DNA of 44,683 nucleotides from assembly GCF_030216305.1 (NCBI RefSeq), contig NZ_JASOKT010000015.1, positions 1 to 44,683 of the forward strand, written 5' to 3'. The first letter of the stretch is position 1. Each line of letters starts with the position of its first letter. Under the pieces are notes generated by a model. That model did not search any database and was not told where the DNA came from. It saw only the letters and a program-made list of their open reading frames with translations. Below are positions 9,453-18,239 of the stretch, piece by piece. The position numbers were made by a program, and so were the translations under genes. This stretch comes from Actinotignum timonense. Its GTDB lineage: Bacteria > Actinomycetota > Actinomycetes > Actinomycetales > Actinomycetaceae.

Positions 9453-9556
9453 ACATCCGATAATAAACGCGTGCAACAGTAATGGGTTAACTTACGTTAG
9501 CGTTAGCGCGCTATTTGTGGGCTAGACCACTGAAATTGTGGCTTGCGGTGATGAAG

Positions 9557-9607
9557 TACGACGACGCCGCCAGCTGGCCACCGGGCGCTTTGGGGTGGAA
9601 ATGGCGG
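9557..9607 (+). repeat. TACGACGACGC motif plus two-tier hairpin
   Basis: The 11-mer at 9557-9567 ends on the first base of an imperfect hairpin: CCGCCA (9567-9572) pairs with TGGCGG (9602-9607), and CCACC (9578-9582) pairs with GGTGG (9594-9598) inside. The same motif-then-hairpin arrangement occurs at 6558-6607 and 34877-34913. Confidence 0.5.
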
Positions 9608-9855
9608 TTTGGGGCCAGTTTCGCACCTATCGCAAGATGTAGGGGTGGCGGGCGGGTGGTGCCCCTATAGGTAGTGGTAAGCTCGCCCGGTGAGCGCGAA
9701 ACGCGGCGCCGAAAAAATGTGTTGCACATCATAAATCCGGCGGGCGCGGGGCGAGAGTGGCGCGGCGTCGCCCTTTACGGGGGTAGGCGCGGCGTGCGCG
9801 GCGTAAAAAACGCACCCGTGTGGCGCACGAAGCACACCGGTGTCATTCTGGCCGA

Positions 9856-9871
9856 CTACTATATGTAGTGT
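9856..9871 (+). promoter_or_regulatory. Probable NrdR box upstream of nrdD
   Basis: CTACTATATGTAGTGT matches 13 of 16 positions of the NrdR-box consensus (ACACTATATATAGTGT). NrdR represses ribonucleotide reductase genes when dATP is high. The box ends 22 bases before the nrdD start. Boxes usually come in pairs. No good second box was seen, although ACACCGGTGT (9834-9843) lies just upstream. Confidence 0.65.
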
Positions 9872-9893
9872 TCGAATTTTACGGAGGCACAAG

Positions 9894-12053
9894 ATGTTGA
9901 TTGATACCTCAACGACCACGGGGGTAGTCGTCACCAAGCGTGACGGTCGGTCGGTTAGCTTTGACGCCGGTAAGATCTACCGCGCAATCGCGCTGGCAAT
10001 GAACAGCCAGGGCATCGACGATTACGCATTCGTTGAGGAAGCCACCCGCACGGTAGTCGATCATCTTGATGCTGCCAAGCTTGACGTTCCCACCATCCAA
10101 ACGGAAGTGGAAAACGTGCTCATGGCATCCCGCTACCCGCAGGTGGCACGCGCCTATATCGAGTACCGCCATGATCGCGATACCGCGCGCGAACAGGCCA
10201 TGGATATTTCGCGCTCCCTGGATAAGCTCATGCAGCGCGATAAGACGGTGGTAAACGAGAACGCCAATAAGGACTCCACTGTTTTTAACACCCAGCGTGA
10301 TCTAACCGCGGGTGCGGTGGCCAAGGCGTACGCCCTCAAGTACCTGCTGCCCCCGGCGGTAGCCAACGCGCATATTAAGGGTGATATCCACTTCCACGAT
10401 CTGGATTACAACCCCTTCCAGCCCATGACCAATTGCTGCCTCATCGATATTGAAGGCATGCTGCGTGATGGCTTCCAGATTGGTAACGCCCGGGTGGAAT
10501 CCCCGCGCTCCATTAACACCGCTACCGCGCAGATCGCTCAGATCATCGCGAATGTGGCCTCCAGCCAGTACGGTGGCTGCTCGGTGGATCGCTGCGATGA
10601 AGTGCTCGCTCCTTACGCGGAACTCAATTACGCCAAGCACCTCAAGGATGCGCAGCGTTGGGTTGCCGAAGATAAGCGCGATGAGTACTGCTGGGAAAAG
10701 ACGAAGAAGGACATCTACGATGCCATGCAGTCCCTGGAGTATGAGATCAATACTCTCTACTCCTCGAACGGGCAGACTCCTTTCGTCACCCTCGGTTTCG
10801 GCCTGGGCACCAACCGTTTCGAGCGGGAAATCCAGAAGGCCATCCTGACCATTCGCATTAAGGGCATCGGGGCCGATGGCCACACCGCGATCTTCCCGAA
10901 GCTCGTTTTCGGGCTGCGCCGCGGCGTTAACCTCAACCCCGAGGATCCTAATTACGACGTCAAGCAGCTGGCCCTGGAATGCTCCACGAAGCGCATGTAC
11001 CCGGACGTCCTCTCCTATGATCGCCTCACCGAGCTGGAAGGTGATTACAAGGCTCCCATGGGTTGCCGTTCCTTCCTGCCCAAGTGGGTGGATCCGGAAA
11101 CCGGTGAGGCTGTGAACGCCGGGCGTAATAACCTGGGCGTGGTCACCCTCAACGTGCCGCGTATCGCGCTGCAGGCGCGCGGGGATAAGCAGCGTTTCTG
11201 GAAGATCTTCGACGAGCGCATGCAGGTGGTTAAGGAAGCTCTGGTCTACCGCGCCCAGCGCTGCGAGGATGCCACCCCGGAAAACGCCCCCATCCTCTAC
11301 CGCTACGGTGCCCTGGGTATCCGCGCGGAAGAAGGCGATGAGGACGTCACGAAGTTCTTCCACAACCAGCGTTCCACGCTCTCCATTGGCTACATTGGCC
11401 TGTACGAAGCGGCTACCGCCTTCTACGGCCCGAATTGGGAGCACAACGCGGAAGCGAAGGAATTCACCCTGGATATCGTGCGCCGCTTGAGTGCGTACGC
11501 TGACCAGTGGAAGAAGGAGTACCCCTACTGGTTCTCCGTGTACTCCACCCCGGCTGAATCCCTCACCAACCGTTTCTGCTCCATGGACCGCGAGCGTTTC
11601 GGTGCGGTTCCGGATATCACCGCGAAGGACTACTACACGAACTCCTTCCATTACGATGTTCGCAAGAAGATCACTCCCTTTGAGAAGATCGACTTCGAAG
11701 CGCCCTACGCGGAGTACACCAAGGGTGGTTTCATCCACTACTGCGAGTACCCCAAGCTGACCCACAACACCGCGGCTCTGGAAGCGGTCTGGGATTACGC
11801 TTACGATAAGGTGGCCTACCTGGGCACCAATACTCCTATTGATAAGTGCTACGAGTGCGGCTTCAACGGGGAATTCGATCCCACGGCGGAAGGTTTCAAG
11901 TGCCCGAATTGCGGCAATGATGATCCCGACCGTTGCGATGTTGTCAAGCGCACCTGCGGGTACCTCGGTAACCCGGTCAAGCGCCCCATGGTGCACGGCC
12001 GGCACGAGGAAATCATTTCCCGCGTCAAGCACATGGACGGTCCCTGCGCTTAA
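9894..12053 (+). CDS. nrdD: Anaerobic ribonucleoside-triphosphate reductase (class III)
   Basis: A 719-residue oxygen-sensitive glycyl-radical enzyme that reduces ribonucleotides to deoxyribonucleotides. An ATP-cone allosteric domain fills about residues 10-100 (VVTKRDGRSVSFD...). The C-terminus has a four-cysteine zinc site (CYECG...CPNC) and the radical site RTCGYLGNP with Gly about 689. The ATG at 9894 has GGAGG six bases ahead; the frame is open further upstream, but those codons are not protein-like. Its activase nrdG follows 177 bases later. A probable NrdR box in the promoter suggests dATP-responsive repression. Confidence 0.97.
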   Translation: MLIDTSTTTGVVVTKRDGRSVSFDAGKIYRAIALAMNSQGIDDYAFVEEATRTVVDHLDAAKLDVPTIQTEVENVLMASRYPQVARAYIEYRHDRDTAREQAMDISRSLDKLMQRDKTVVNENANKDSTVFNTQRDLTAGAVAKAYALKYLLPPAVANAHIKGDIHFHDLDYNPFQPMTNCCLIDIEGMLRDGFQIGNARVESPRSINTATAQIAQIIANVASSQYGGCSVDRCDEVLAPYAELNYAKHLKDAQRWVAEDKRDEYCWEKTKKDIYDAMQSLEYEINTLYSSNGQTPFVTLGFGLGTNRFEREIQKAILTIRIKGIGADGHTAIFPKLVFGLRRGVNLNPEDPNYDVKQLALECSTKRMYPDVLSYDRLTELEGDYKAPMGCRSFLPKWVDPETGEAVNAGRNNLGVVTLNVPRIALQARGDKQRFWKIFDERMQVVKEALVYRAQRCEDATPENAPILYRYGALGIRAEEGDEDVTKFFHNQRSTLSIGYIGLYEAATAFYGPNWEHNAEAKEFTLDIVRRLSAYADQWKKEYPYWFSVYSTPAESLTNRFCSMDRERFGAVPDITAKDYYTNSFHYDVRKKITPFEKIDFEAPYAEYTKGGFIHYCEYPKLTHNTAALEAVWDYAYDKVAYLGTNTPIDKCYECGFNGEFDPTAEGFKCPNCGNDDPDRCDVVKRTCGYLGNPVKRPMVHGRHEEIISRVKHMDGPCA

Positions 12054-12158
12054 GCGCTGTGGGTGTTCGGTGCCGCGCGGTTGAGTGCCGCGTGCCGGCG
12101 TACCCCAGCACCTAAGGCCCCGTGCGTCTCAGCTTTTCGCGGGCGCACTCTCGCAAGG

Positions 12159-12194
12159 CTCCCCGCACTCGGCGAATGTGCCGGGCACGGGGAG
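12159..12194 (+). other. Nested hairpin between nrdD and nrdG
   Basis: CTCCCCG (12159-12165) pairs with CGGGGAG (12188-12194), and an inner CGGC/GCCG pair caps a six-base loop. It ends 36 bases before the nrdG ATG with no T run after it. It could partially terminate, protect the mRNA end, or set the nrdD-to-nrdG ratio. Confidence 0.4.
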
Positions 12195-12230
12195 TATTGC
12201 GACTCAGGGACTGTGAAAAGGTAAGGAAGA

Positions 12231-12860
12231 ATGCGAGAATTGCGCCTGCTCTCCACACCTCCGGAAGCTCCGGGGGTGCACCAACCCAAGCGCCCCGGCG
12301 CCTGGGATGGGCGGCGCTTATCGCGCAGCTATGTTGCCGATTACAAGCCCTTCGTTATGGTGGACGGGGAAGGGGTGCGCTGCGCGATCTACGTATCCGG
12401 CTGCCCCTTCAAATGCCCGGGCTGCTATAACGTGGCTGCCCAAAGCTTCCGTTACGGCACCCCCTACACGGAAGAACTCGAAGAACGCATCCTTGAGGAC
12501 TGCGCGAAAAGCTACGTGGCCGGGGTGTCCTTCGTGGGCGGGGAACCGTTCCTCAATACTCCGGTTCTGCTGCCGTTAGCGCGGCGTTTCCGGGAGCGCT
12601 TCGGGAATAGTAAAACAATTTGGAGCTGGAGCGGCTACACCTTCGAGCAGCTCCTGGAAGAAACCGAAGATAAACGCGAACTTCTTTCCCACGTGGACGT
12701 GCTGGTGGACGGGCCTTTTATCCAATCCCAGTTCATTCGTGACCTCACGTTCCGCGGCTCGAAGAACCAGCGCATTATCGACGTGCCCGAAACATTTGCC
12801 GCCATGGAAGCCGGGTGCGAAGCCCCGGTGCGGCTCTGGAAAAATGGAGATTACGACTAA
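12231..12860 (+). CDS. nrdG: Anaerobic ribonucleotide reductase activase (radical SAM)
   Basis: A 209-residue radical-SAM protein that installs the glycyl radical on NrdD. The Fe-S cluster motif CPFKCPGC (Cys 58, 62, 65; CX3CX2C) is followed by VSFVGGEPF, the SAM-binding GGE element. LVDGPF and RGSKNQRIIDVP are typical NrdG C-terminal blocks. An AAGGAAG ribosome site precedes the ATG. The first 30 residues are a Pro-rich extension not shared with short NrdG proteins. It lies downstream of nrdD as expected for a two-component enzyme. Confidence 0.95.
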   Translation: MRELRLLSTPPEAPGVHQPKRPGAWDGRRLSRSYVADYKPFVMVDGEGVRCAIYVSGCPFKCPGCYNVAAQSFRYGTPYTEELEERILEDCAKSYVAGVSFVGGEPFLNTPVLLPLARRFRERFGNSKTIWSWSGYTFEQLLEETEDKRELLSHVDVLVDGPFIQSQFIRDLTFRGSKNQRIIDVPETFAAMEAGCEAPVRLWKNGDYD

Positions 12861-12861
12861 C

Positions 12862-14133
12862 GTGACCAGCACTCACCCTGCCGCTCAGGAACCCGCGGCC
12901 CAGCCGCCGGCAACGATGCCGCGCCGCAGCCGCGTTCTTATCGGAACACTTCTTGCCATTATGACCACGGGGGCGCTCACCGCCTTCTCTATTTTTGTGC
13001 GCCCGCTTGCCGCGAGCCGCGGATGGGCAGCGCCGGATATTATGCTGGCCTTCGGGCTCGCCTCCCTGGTAGTGCCCTTTATTATGATTGCCTCCGGCAC
13101 GCTCTTGCGGCGCGGTTACGCGGCCCAGATGATGGCGGTGGGCGGTATCTGCTTCGGGCTGGGGCATATCCTGGCCGGCCTAGCCCCCACCCTCGCGCTG
13201 TTCGTGCTTAGCTACGGGTTGGTCACCGGCGGCGGTCAGGGTCTCTTCTACTCGGCTGCGCTCACCAATACCATGCGTTTCTTCCCGGACCGGCGCGGTA
13301 TGGTAGCTGGTCTTATCACCGCAGGGATGGGAATTGGCCCCATGATCATCGCTCCGGCCGGCCAGCATCTCATTGCCGGATACGGCGTGCATAGCTCCCT
13401 GGTGATTCTCGGCATTGCTTTCACAGTGATTAACGCCGCCGCGGTCATCTTCCTGGTGCGTCCCTTCCGCGAAGAATACGGGGCCTACCTACCCCGCCCG
13501 GCGGGCACGGCCGCAGCCGCCGGACCGCGCGCGAGCCTGAGCCCGCTCCAGATGCTCGCCACCCCCACTTTCTGGCTCATCCTCGCTATTTTCGTCACAG
13601 CTGCTTTCGGTGGCATCATGGTCAATGCCAATATGGCCCCGCTCGCCACGAGTATTGGGTTCGACGCCGCAGCCGCGGCTCTCACCGTCTCGCTTTTCGC
13701 GGTCGCGAACGCGGCCGGGCGGCTGGCCTGGGGCTGGCTTTCCGACCGTATCGGCATCCCGCTGTGCCTGGTGGCGGTGCTCGGCTGCGCGGCAGGCGGG
13801 CTCGCGCTTCTCGCGCTATCCGAGCGCGGGGCAACGGTACTCTTCCTCAGCGGTGCCATCCTGGTAGCCCTGGCCTTCGGGGGCACCATGAGTCTTTTCG
13901 CGCCGCTGACCATGCACAGCTTCGGGCCGCGTCACAATGGAACCAACTACGGCCTCATGTTCCTCGGTTTCTCGCTGGCTGCCGTCGTCGCCCCGCGTTG
14001 GGCCGCTGCAAGTGCCGGCGCCCACGGAGGATCCTTCACCCCGGCGCTGTGGGGTGCTTGCGTACTGGCAGCGATCGGTCTTTTCTTGGCCGGACTTTTC
14101 CGCTGGTGGAAAGCGCGCTCACCACAGCGCTGA
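12862..14133 (+). CDS. MFS transporter, OFA-like
   Basis: About 423 residues with twelve predicted membrane segments and an MFS loop (GWLSDRIGIP, after segment 8). Overall look (LASRGW near the first outer loop, GGGQGLFY, FFPDRRGMVAGL) resembles the oxalate:formate antiporter group of the MFS, which moves small organic anions. Start is uncertain: GTG at 12862 follows the nrdG stop by one base and has GGAG at 12846-12849, while an in-frame ATG at 12844 would overlap nrdG. Close coupling to nrdDG raises the possibility of formate handling, because class III reductases use formate as reductant. That link is inference. Confidence 0.75.
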   Translation: MTSTHPAAQEPAAQPPATMPRRSRVLIGTLLAIMTTGALTAFSIFVRPLAASRGWAAPDIMLAFGLASLVVPFIMIASGTLLRRGYAAQMMAVGGICFGLGHILAGLAPTLALFVLSYGLVTGGGQGLFYSAALTNTMRFFPDRRGMVAGLITAGMGIGPMIIAPAGQHLIAGYGVHSSLVILGIAFTVINAAAVIFLVRPFREEYGAYLPRPAGTAAAAGPRASLSPLQMLATPTFWLILAIFVTAAFGGIMVNANMAPLATSIGFDAAAAALTVSLFAVANAAGRLAWGWLSDRIGIPLCLVAVLGCAAGGLALLALSERGATVLFLSGAILVALAFGGTMSLFAPLTMHSFGPRHNGTNYGLMFLGFSLAAVVAPRWAAASAGAHGGSFTPALWGACVLAAIGLFLAGLFRWWKARSPQR

Positions 14134-14169
14134 GCTTTCCCGTAAAGTGAAAGAAACAAGGAGGTAGCT

Positions 14170-14580
14170 ATGGCTCAGCTCTCTGCCCGGCGTATCGGGC
14201 ATCTTCATTTCACCGCCGTTAATGATCGCGGCGCCAGTGTGGAAATCGGGAAAGGTCCCGAACAATTCACTCCCGGGGAACTCATGCAGCTGGCGGTGGC
14301 TGGCTGCCAGGCCCTCAGCGCGGATTCCCGCTTCGAGCAGCTCCTCGGGGAGGACTATAGTGCCACCTTCACGGTGAGCGCGGATGCGGATCGGGAAAAT
14401 AACCGCTTCGCCGCTTTCCACACCGCGATGGAGGTGGAATTCGCCGATATGCCTGAAGAACAGCGCGGTGCCTTGCTCCAGCGCGTGGACCGGGCCATTG
14501 CGCGAGCCTGCACGGTGGGTCGCACCCTCGACCATCCCGCCCCGCATGACCTGGAGATCCGCAGCGCCGCGGATAACTAG
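14170..14580 (+). CDS. OsmC/Ohr-family protein
   Basis: A 136-residue protein with two separated cysteines in family positions: AVAGCQAL after FTPGELMQL, and RACTVGRTL near the C-terminus. OsmC/Ohr proteins reduce organic hydroperoxides with such a cysteine pair. AAGGAGGTAG gives a strong ribosome site. The gene follows the MFS transporter by 36 bases and precedes transaldolase by 34, so it may sit in one transcript with them. In an anaerobe it would serve oxidative defence; the exact subfamily is uncertain. Confidence 0.8.
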   Translation: MAQLSARRIGHLHFTAVNDRGASVEIGKGPEQFTPGELMQLAVAGCQALSADSRFEQLLGEDYSATFTVSADADRENNRFAAFHTAMEVEFADMPEEQRGALLQRVDRAIARACTVGRTLDHPAPHDLEIRSAADN

Positions 14581-14614
14581 AAGCCCGCCGGGCACACCAA
14601 GAAAGGACACGAAT

Positions 14615-15718
14615 ATGAGTACCGCTAGCCTGAGCGCCGCCGGAGTGAGTATCTGGCTGGACGATCTATCCCGGGAGCGTATCGCTTCCGGGAACCTTGC
14701 TTCCCTTATCGAGACGCATACCGTGCGGGGCGTGACCACGAATCCCACGATTTTCGCCGCGGCCCTGCGCAACGGGGAAAGCTACACCGAGCAGGTGGCC
14801 GCCACCGCCGCGGCCGGCAAGGACGGCGACGAAGCGATCTTCGACATCATCATTAAGGACGTCCAGGACGCCTGCGATATTTTCCGCCCCATTTTTGAAG
14901 AATCCGGCGGGGAAGACGGCCGCGTTTCCATCGAAGTTTCCCCGGAACTCGCGCATGACACCTCGGCCACCGTGGCCCAGGCCCGCCAGCTGTGGGACCG
15001 GGTGGATCGCCCGAACGCCATGATTAAAATCCCGGCCACTAAGGAGGGCCTGCCGGCTATTACCGAAGTGATCGGCCACGGGATCTCCGTGAACGTTACT
15101 CTCATTTTCTCCCTGGCTCGCTACGGCGAAGTGGTGGATGCCTACCTCGCCGGTCTGGAAAAGGCCCAGCGTTCCGGGCATGCGCTCAGCGATATCCACT
15201 CGGTGGCTTCGCTTTTCGTTTCCCGCGTGGATACCGAAGTGGATGCCCGCCTGGAGAAGATCGGCACCGAGGAAGCCCTGGCGCTGCGCGGCAAGGCCGG
15301 AGTAGCCAATGCTCGCCTGGTCTACGAAATCTTCGAGAAGAAATTTGCCTCCGAGCGTTTCACTACCCTCGCGGCGGATCACGCGCATGCCCAGCGCCCG
15401 CTGTGGGCTTCCACCGGGGTAAAGAACCCGAATTATCCCGATACTCTCTACGTCACCGAGCTGGTGGCGCCGGCTACCGTCAATACCATGCCGGAGAAAA
15501 CCCTGGAGGCCACCGCGGACCACGCGGAGATCACCGGGGATACGGTGCGGGAGAACTACGGCCAGGCCCACCGGGTCTTCGAAGAGCTGGCCGCGGTGGG
15601 CGTGGATATGGGCGATGTGGCTGCCCAGCTTGAGCGCGAAGGCGTGGAGAAGTTCATCGTCTCCTGGAAGGAACTGAGCGAAACCGTCAGCGCCGCGCTC
15701 GCGGCTGCTCGCGCTTAG
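14615..15718 (+). CDS. tal: Transaldolase
   Basis: A 367-residue pentose-phosphate enzyme that transfers a dihydroxyacetone unit through a Schiff base. GVTTNPTIF (39-47), [12 protein letters not shown] (104-115) and the active-site lysine 138 in [12 protein letters not shown] are all present. Length fits the actinobacterial transaldolase class. An open frame runs upstream to 14384, but the ATG at 14615 with AAAGGA ahead is the proper start. Its stop codon overlaps that of the convergent GH32 gene (15715-15718), so any terminator must lie inside that gene. Confidence 0.95.
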   Translation: MSTASLSAAGVSIWLDDLSRERIASGNLASLIETHTVRGVTTNPTIFAAALRNGESYTEQVAATAAAGKDGDEAIFDIIIKDVQDACDIFRPIFEESGGEDGRVSIEVSPELAHDTSATVAQARQLWDRVDRPNAMIKIPATKEGLPAITEVIGHGISVNVTLIFSLARYGEVVDAYLAGLEKAQRSGHALSDIHSVASLFVSRVDTEVDARLEKIGTEEALALRGKAGVANARLVYEIFEKKFASERFTTLAADHAHAQRPLWASTGVKNPNYPDTLYVTELVAPATVNTMPEKTLEATADHAEITGDTVRENYGQAHRVFEELAAVGVDMGDVAAQLEREGVEKFIVSWKELSETVSAALAAARA

Positions 15719-17358
15719 CTTCCCGCTAAGGCGTCAATTTCTAGCACTGGCTCCGCCTGGGGGAAGGCATCCGTCATCTCCCATACCGAGGCCGCGACCG
15801 TGATATCACCCTCCTCAGCCAGGAGGGTGATATCACGTTTGCCCTCCACAAAGGCCAGCGAGGAGAGCACCCGCTCGCCGTTCCCGGCTATCACTTCCAC
15901 CGAGCCGGCATCCACAAGCACCCGGAAACTTAGCTCAGCAAGGGGAGCCAGCGGTGCTGCGCTCGTTGCGCCCGCGGCACCCGTGGCGGCAGATTCGCCC
16001 GCAATCTCGGCGGCGCGCTCGCCCCAAAGCCGGTAGGCCGGAGCCCAGGGCGCAGCCCGGTAACCCAGATTACCCACCGCCCCGCCGCGATCCACCCCGA
16101 TGGTGCCGCTATTACGATCCACGATAATGCTCACCGAACTGGTATCCGAACCAATGCGCAGGCGCAGCCGTTCACATGCACCCGCAAGCAGAGTCACGGA
16201 AATATCCGCCGCGGTAATATCCCGGGCGAGGATAGTAGGCGCGCTGGCCGGAAGGGCGGCGTCGTCGTTCCATAAACAGCGGCCGCGCAGGCGCGTGAGG
16301 GTAGGGGCGGGCCGTAAGCACAGTTCACCGGACTCGAGGTGGACGCTCATCGGTACCGTGAGCTGGCCGGACCAGCCGTCGGCCGCGGAGGCCGGGGCGC
16401 GCCCGAAGCTGCCCATCCAGCCAAAAAGCGTGCGCTGCCCAGCAATGAGGCAGGTCTGTGGCGCGTAAAAACTGTGACCCCAATTGAGGGTGCGGTACGG
16501 CGCGCCGGGTTCGAAACTTTCCCCGGGCCGCCAGCTGCCCAGCAGATAGCCCGCGCTATTGACGTTGCAATGCGCGAAACCTTCCGGGCGGATGCCCATG
16601 GGTGAAAAAATTAGCACCCAGGTGTCGCCCAGTGGGAAGAAATCGGGGCATTCGAGCATGAACACCCGCGGATCCGGGTGGCGGTAGAGCACGCGGTCGA
16701 AAGTCCAACGGGCCAGGTCGGGGGAGGTGTACATCCACACTTCGCCGCGGCGGTCGCGGCTTTGCACGCCCACGACCATGCGGTAGGTATCGCCGTGGCG
16801 CCAGACCTTCGGGTCGCGGAAATCGCGCACGTCTTCCGGGGTAGGTACGACGACGCCTTTCTTCTCAAAGGTCACTCCGTCGCGTGAGATCGCCCGGCAC
16901 TGCGACTGCCCGCAGCGGGCGGGTGGTTCTCCGGCAGAATCGGGATCGCTACCGGCGGCAGGCAGCTCCGCCACATTGCGGTTCCCGGTGTAGAACACTT
17001 CGAGGTGCCCGCAGGGGGCCTGGAGGGCCGAGCCGGAGAAGACGCCGTCGCGGTCGGCTTCCAGGGAAGGAGCCAGGGCGAGGGGGCGGCGCTCCCAGGT
17101 GGCGCCGTCGCGCGAAACCACGTGGCCCCAGTGCATGGGCCCCCACTCGGTGGAATAGGGGTGGTGCTGGAAGAAAACGTGGAGTTCCTCGCCGGTGTGG
17201 ACCAGGCCGTTCGGGTCATTGATCCAGCCGGCGGGTGCCGCGATATGGAAACGCGGGTACCAGCGCGGGTTCACGGCGGCGGCGAGCTGAGCATTCGCGG
17301 CGCGGGCTCGAGCCAACGCGGCATCGTGGTCGGCGGTGAACTCAAAGGAAAGCGACAT
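15715..17358 (-). CDS. GH32 beta-fructosidase / sucrose(-6-phosphate) hydrolase
   Basis: A 547-residue glycoside hydrolase family 32 enzyme. WINDPNG holds the nucleophile (Asp 48), FRDP (180-183) the transition-state stabiliser and ECPDFF the acid/base (Glu 236). An N-terminal five-blade propeller is followed by a C-terminal beta-sandwich containing an Ala/Ser-rich linker. No signal peptide is visible, so it acts in the cytoplasm on imported sucrose or fructo-oligosaccharides. It is the last gene of the ABC operon, two bases after the second permease. Because transport is by ABC rather than PTS, free rather than phosphorylated substrate is more likely. Confidence 0.92.
   Translation of the reverse strand: MSLSFEFTADHDAALARARAANAQLAAAVNPRWYPRFHIAAPAGWINDPNGLVHTGEELHVFFQHHPYSTEWGPMHWGHVVSRDGATWERRPLALAPSLEADRDGVFSGSALQAPCGHLEVFYTGNRNVAELPAAGSDPDSAGEPPARCGQSQCRAISRDGVTFEKKGVVVPTPEDVRDFRDPKVWRHGDTYRMVVGVQSRDRRGEVWMYTSPDLARWTFDRVLYRHPDPRVFMLECPDFFPLGDTWVLIFSPMGIRPEGFAHCNVNSAGYLLGSWRPGESFEPGAPYRTLNWGHSFYAPQTCLIAGQRTLFGWMGSFGRAPASAADGWSGQLTVPMSVHLESGELCLRPAPTLTRLRGRCLWNDDAALPASAPTILARDITAADISVTLLAGACERLRLRIGSDTSSVSIIVDRNSGTIGVDRGGAVGNLGYRAAPWAPAYRLWGERAAEIAGESAATGAAGATSAAPLAPLAELSFRVLVDAGSVEVIAGNGERVLSSLAFVEGKRDITLLAEEGDITVAASVWEMTDAFPQAEPVLEIDALAGS
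15799..15837 (+). terminator. 17-bp perfect hairpin inside the GH32 gene, likely tal terminator
   Basis: CGTGATATCACCCTCCT (15799-15815) pairs perfectly with 15821-15837 across a five-base loop, and TTT follows on the plus strand. It lies 80 bases after the transaldolase stop codon, within the 3' part of the converging GH32 gene, where it encodes [14 protein letters not shown] stem this strong can stop plus-strand transcription. Confidence 0.65.
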
Positions 17359-17360
17359 GG

Positions 17361-18239
17361 TTATCCCTTAATACCGGAAGCGGCAATAGAGTTGACGAAT
17401 TGTTTCTGGAAAGCCAGGAACAGCATGATGACAGGAACGGTGATCAGCGTGGAGAACGCCATGATCTGGCCCCAGGATACGTTGAGCTGCTGGAAATAGT
17501 CGATTCCGATCATCGCCGGGCGCAACTCCTCGGAGCGCACCGTCATGAGTGGCCACAGGTAGGAATTCCACGCCGGCAGGAAAGTCAGAATCGCGACCGT
17601 TGCGGTAGCCGGGCCGGAGAGCGGCATGACGATAGAACGGTAGATCTTGAACCAGCTTGCCCCGTCCACACGCGCCGCTTCATCCAGCTCGCGCGGAATG
17701 GAATCGAAGTACTGGTAGAAGAGGTAAATCGAGAGCGCATTGGCAATAAAGGGCACAATCTGGACCTGGTAGGTATCCAGCCAGCTTTGCGAGAAGCCGT
17801 TCGCATCCAACCACGGGAGCTTATTAACCCACCACAGCAGCGGCAGCGCCAGAGTCTCGAAGGGAACAATGAGGGTGGCGATCACCAGCGTCAGCGAAAT
17901 CTTGCGGCCCCGGAATTGCAGGCGGGAGAGCGCGAAGGCCGCCATGGAATTGACGATGAGCCCGAAAACCACGATGCACACCGAGATAATGACGGAGTTG
18001 AGGAGGAAACGCCAGAAAGGCACCCGGTTGAAGACTCCGGAGTAATTATCGAAGCTGAGGTCGCCCACCGGGAGGAAAGCCTCCAGGCCGCCCATATCCC
18101 CGAAAATCTGGGTATCCGGTTTGAAACTGGAGACCACCATGAAAAGGAGCGGTAGGCCGAAAATGGCGGCCAGCCCAATACGCAGCGCCCAGATTCCAAT
18201 AGCGCGGGGGATGCTGCGAGATGACGTCGCGGTGCTCAT
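17361..18239 (-). CDS. Sugar ABC transporter permease, MalG type
   Basis: A 292-residue inner-membrane protein with six predicted segments and the cytoplasmic EAA loop (ELDEAARVDGASWFKIYRSIVMPL), recognisable by its core EAARVDGAS. It pairs with the upstream MalF-type permease, with which it shares an ATGA start/stop overlap, to form the channel of a CUT1-class sugar importer. No ATPase gene is present in this operon, so a shared MsiK-type ATPase elsewhere is presumed. Confidence 0.92.
   Translation of the reverse strand: MSTATSSRSIPRAIGIWALRIGLAAIFGLPLLFMVVSSFKPDTQIFGDMGGLEAFLPVGDLSFDNYSGVFNRVPFWRFLLNSVIISVCIVVFGLIVNSMAAFALSRLQFRGRKISLTLVIATLIVPFETLALPLLWWVNKLPWLDANGFSQSWLDTYQVQIVPFIANALSIYLFYQYFDSIPRELDEAARVDGASWFKIYRSIVMPLSGPATATVAILTFLPAWNSYLWPLMTVRSEELRPAMIGIDYFQQLNVSWGQIMAFSTLITVPVIMLFLAFQKQFVNSIAASGIKG

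Larger units (their letters stand above)
9352..9893. other. Intergenic region between divergent cstA and nrdD
   Basis: These 542 bases carry no convincing gene; the short open frames lack ribosome sites and read as low-complexity arginine/proline-rich translations. They hold the cstA leader with two palindromes (9437-9452 and 9504-9513), a hairpin with the dispersed 11-mer (9557-9607), an ATGTG/CACAT inverted repeat (9717-9729), a 10-bp ACACCGGTGT palindrome (9834-9843) and a probable NrdR box (9856-9871). Confidence 0.7.

Noticed and set aside
9511..9937. Short open frames between cstA and nrdD
   Set aside because: No ribosome sites, unlike-protein composition, and they cover palindromic regulatory sequence.
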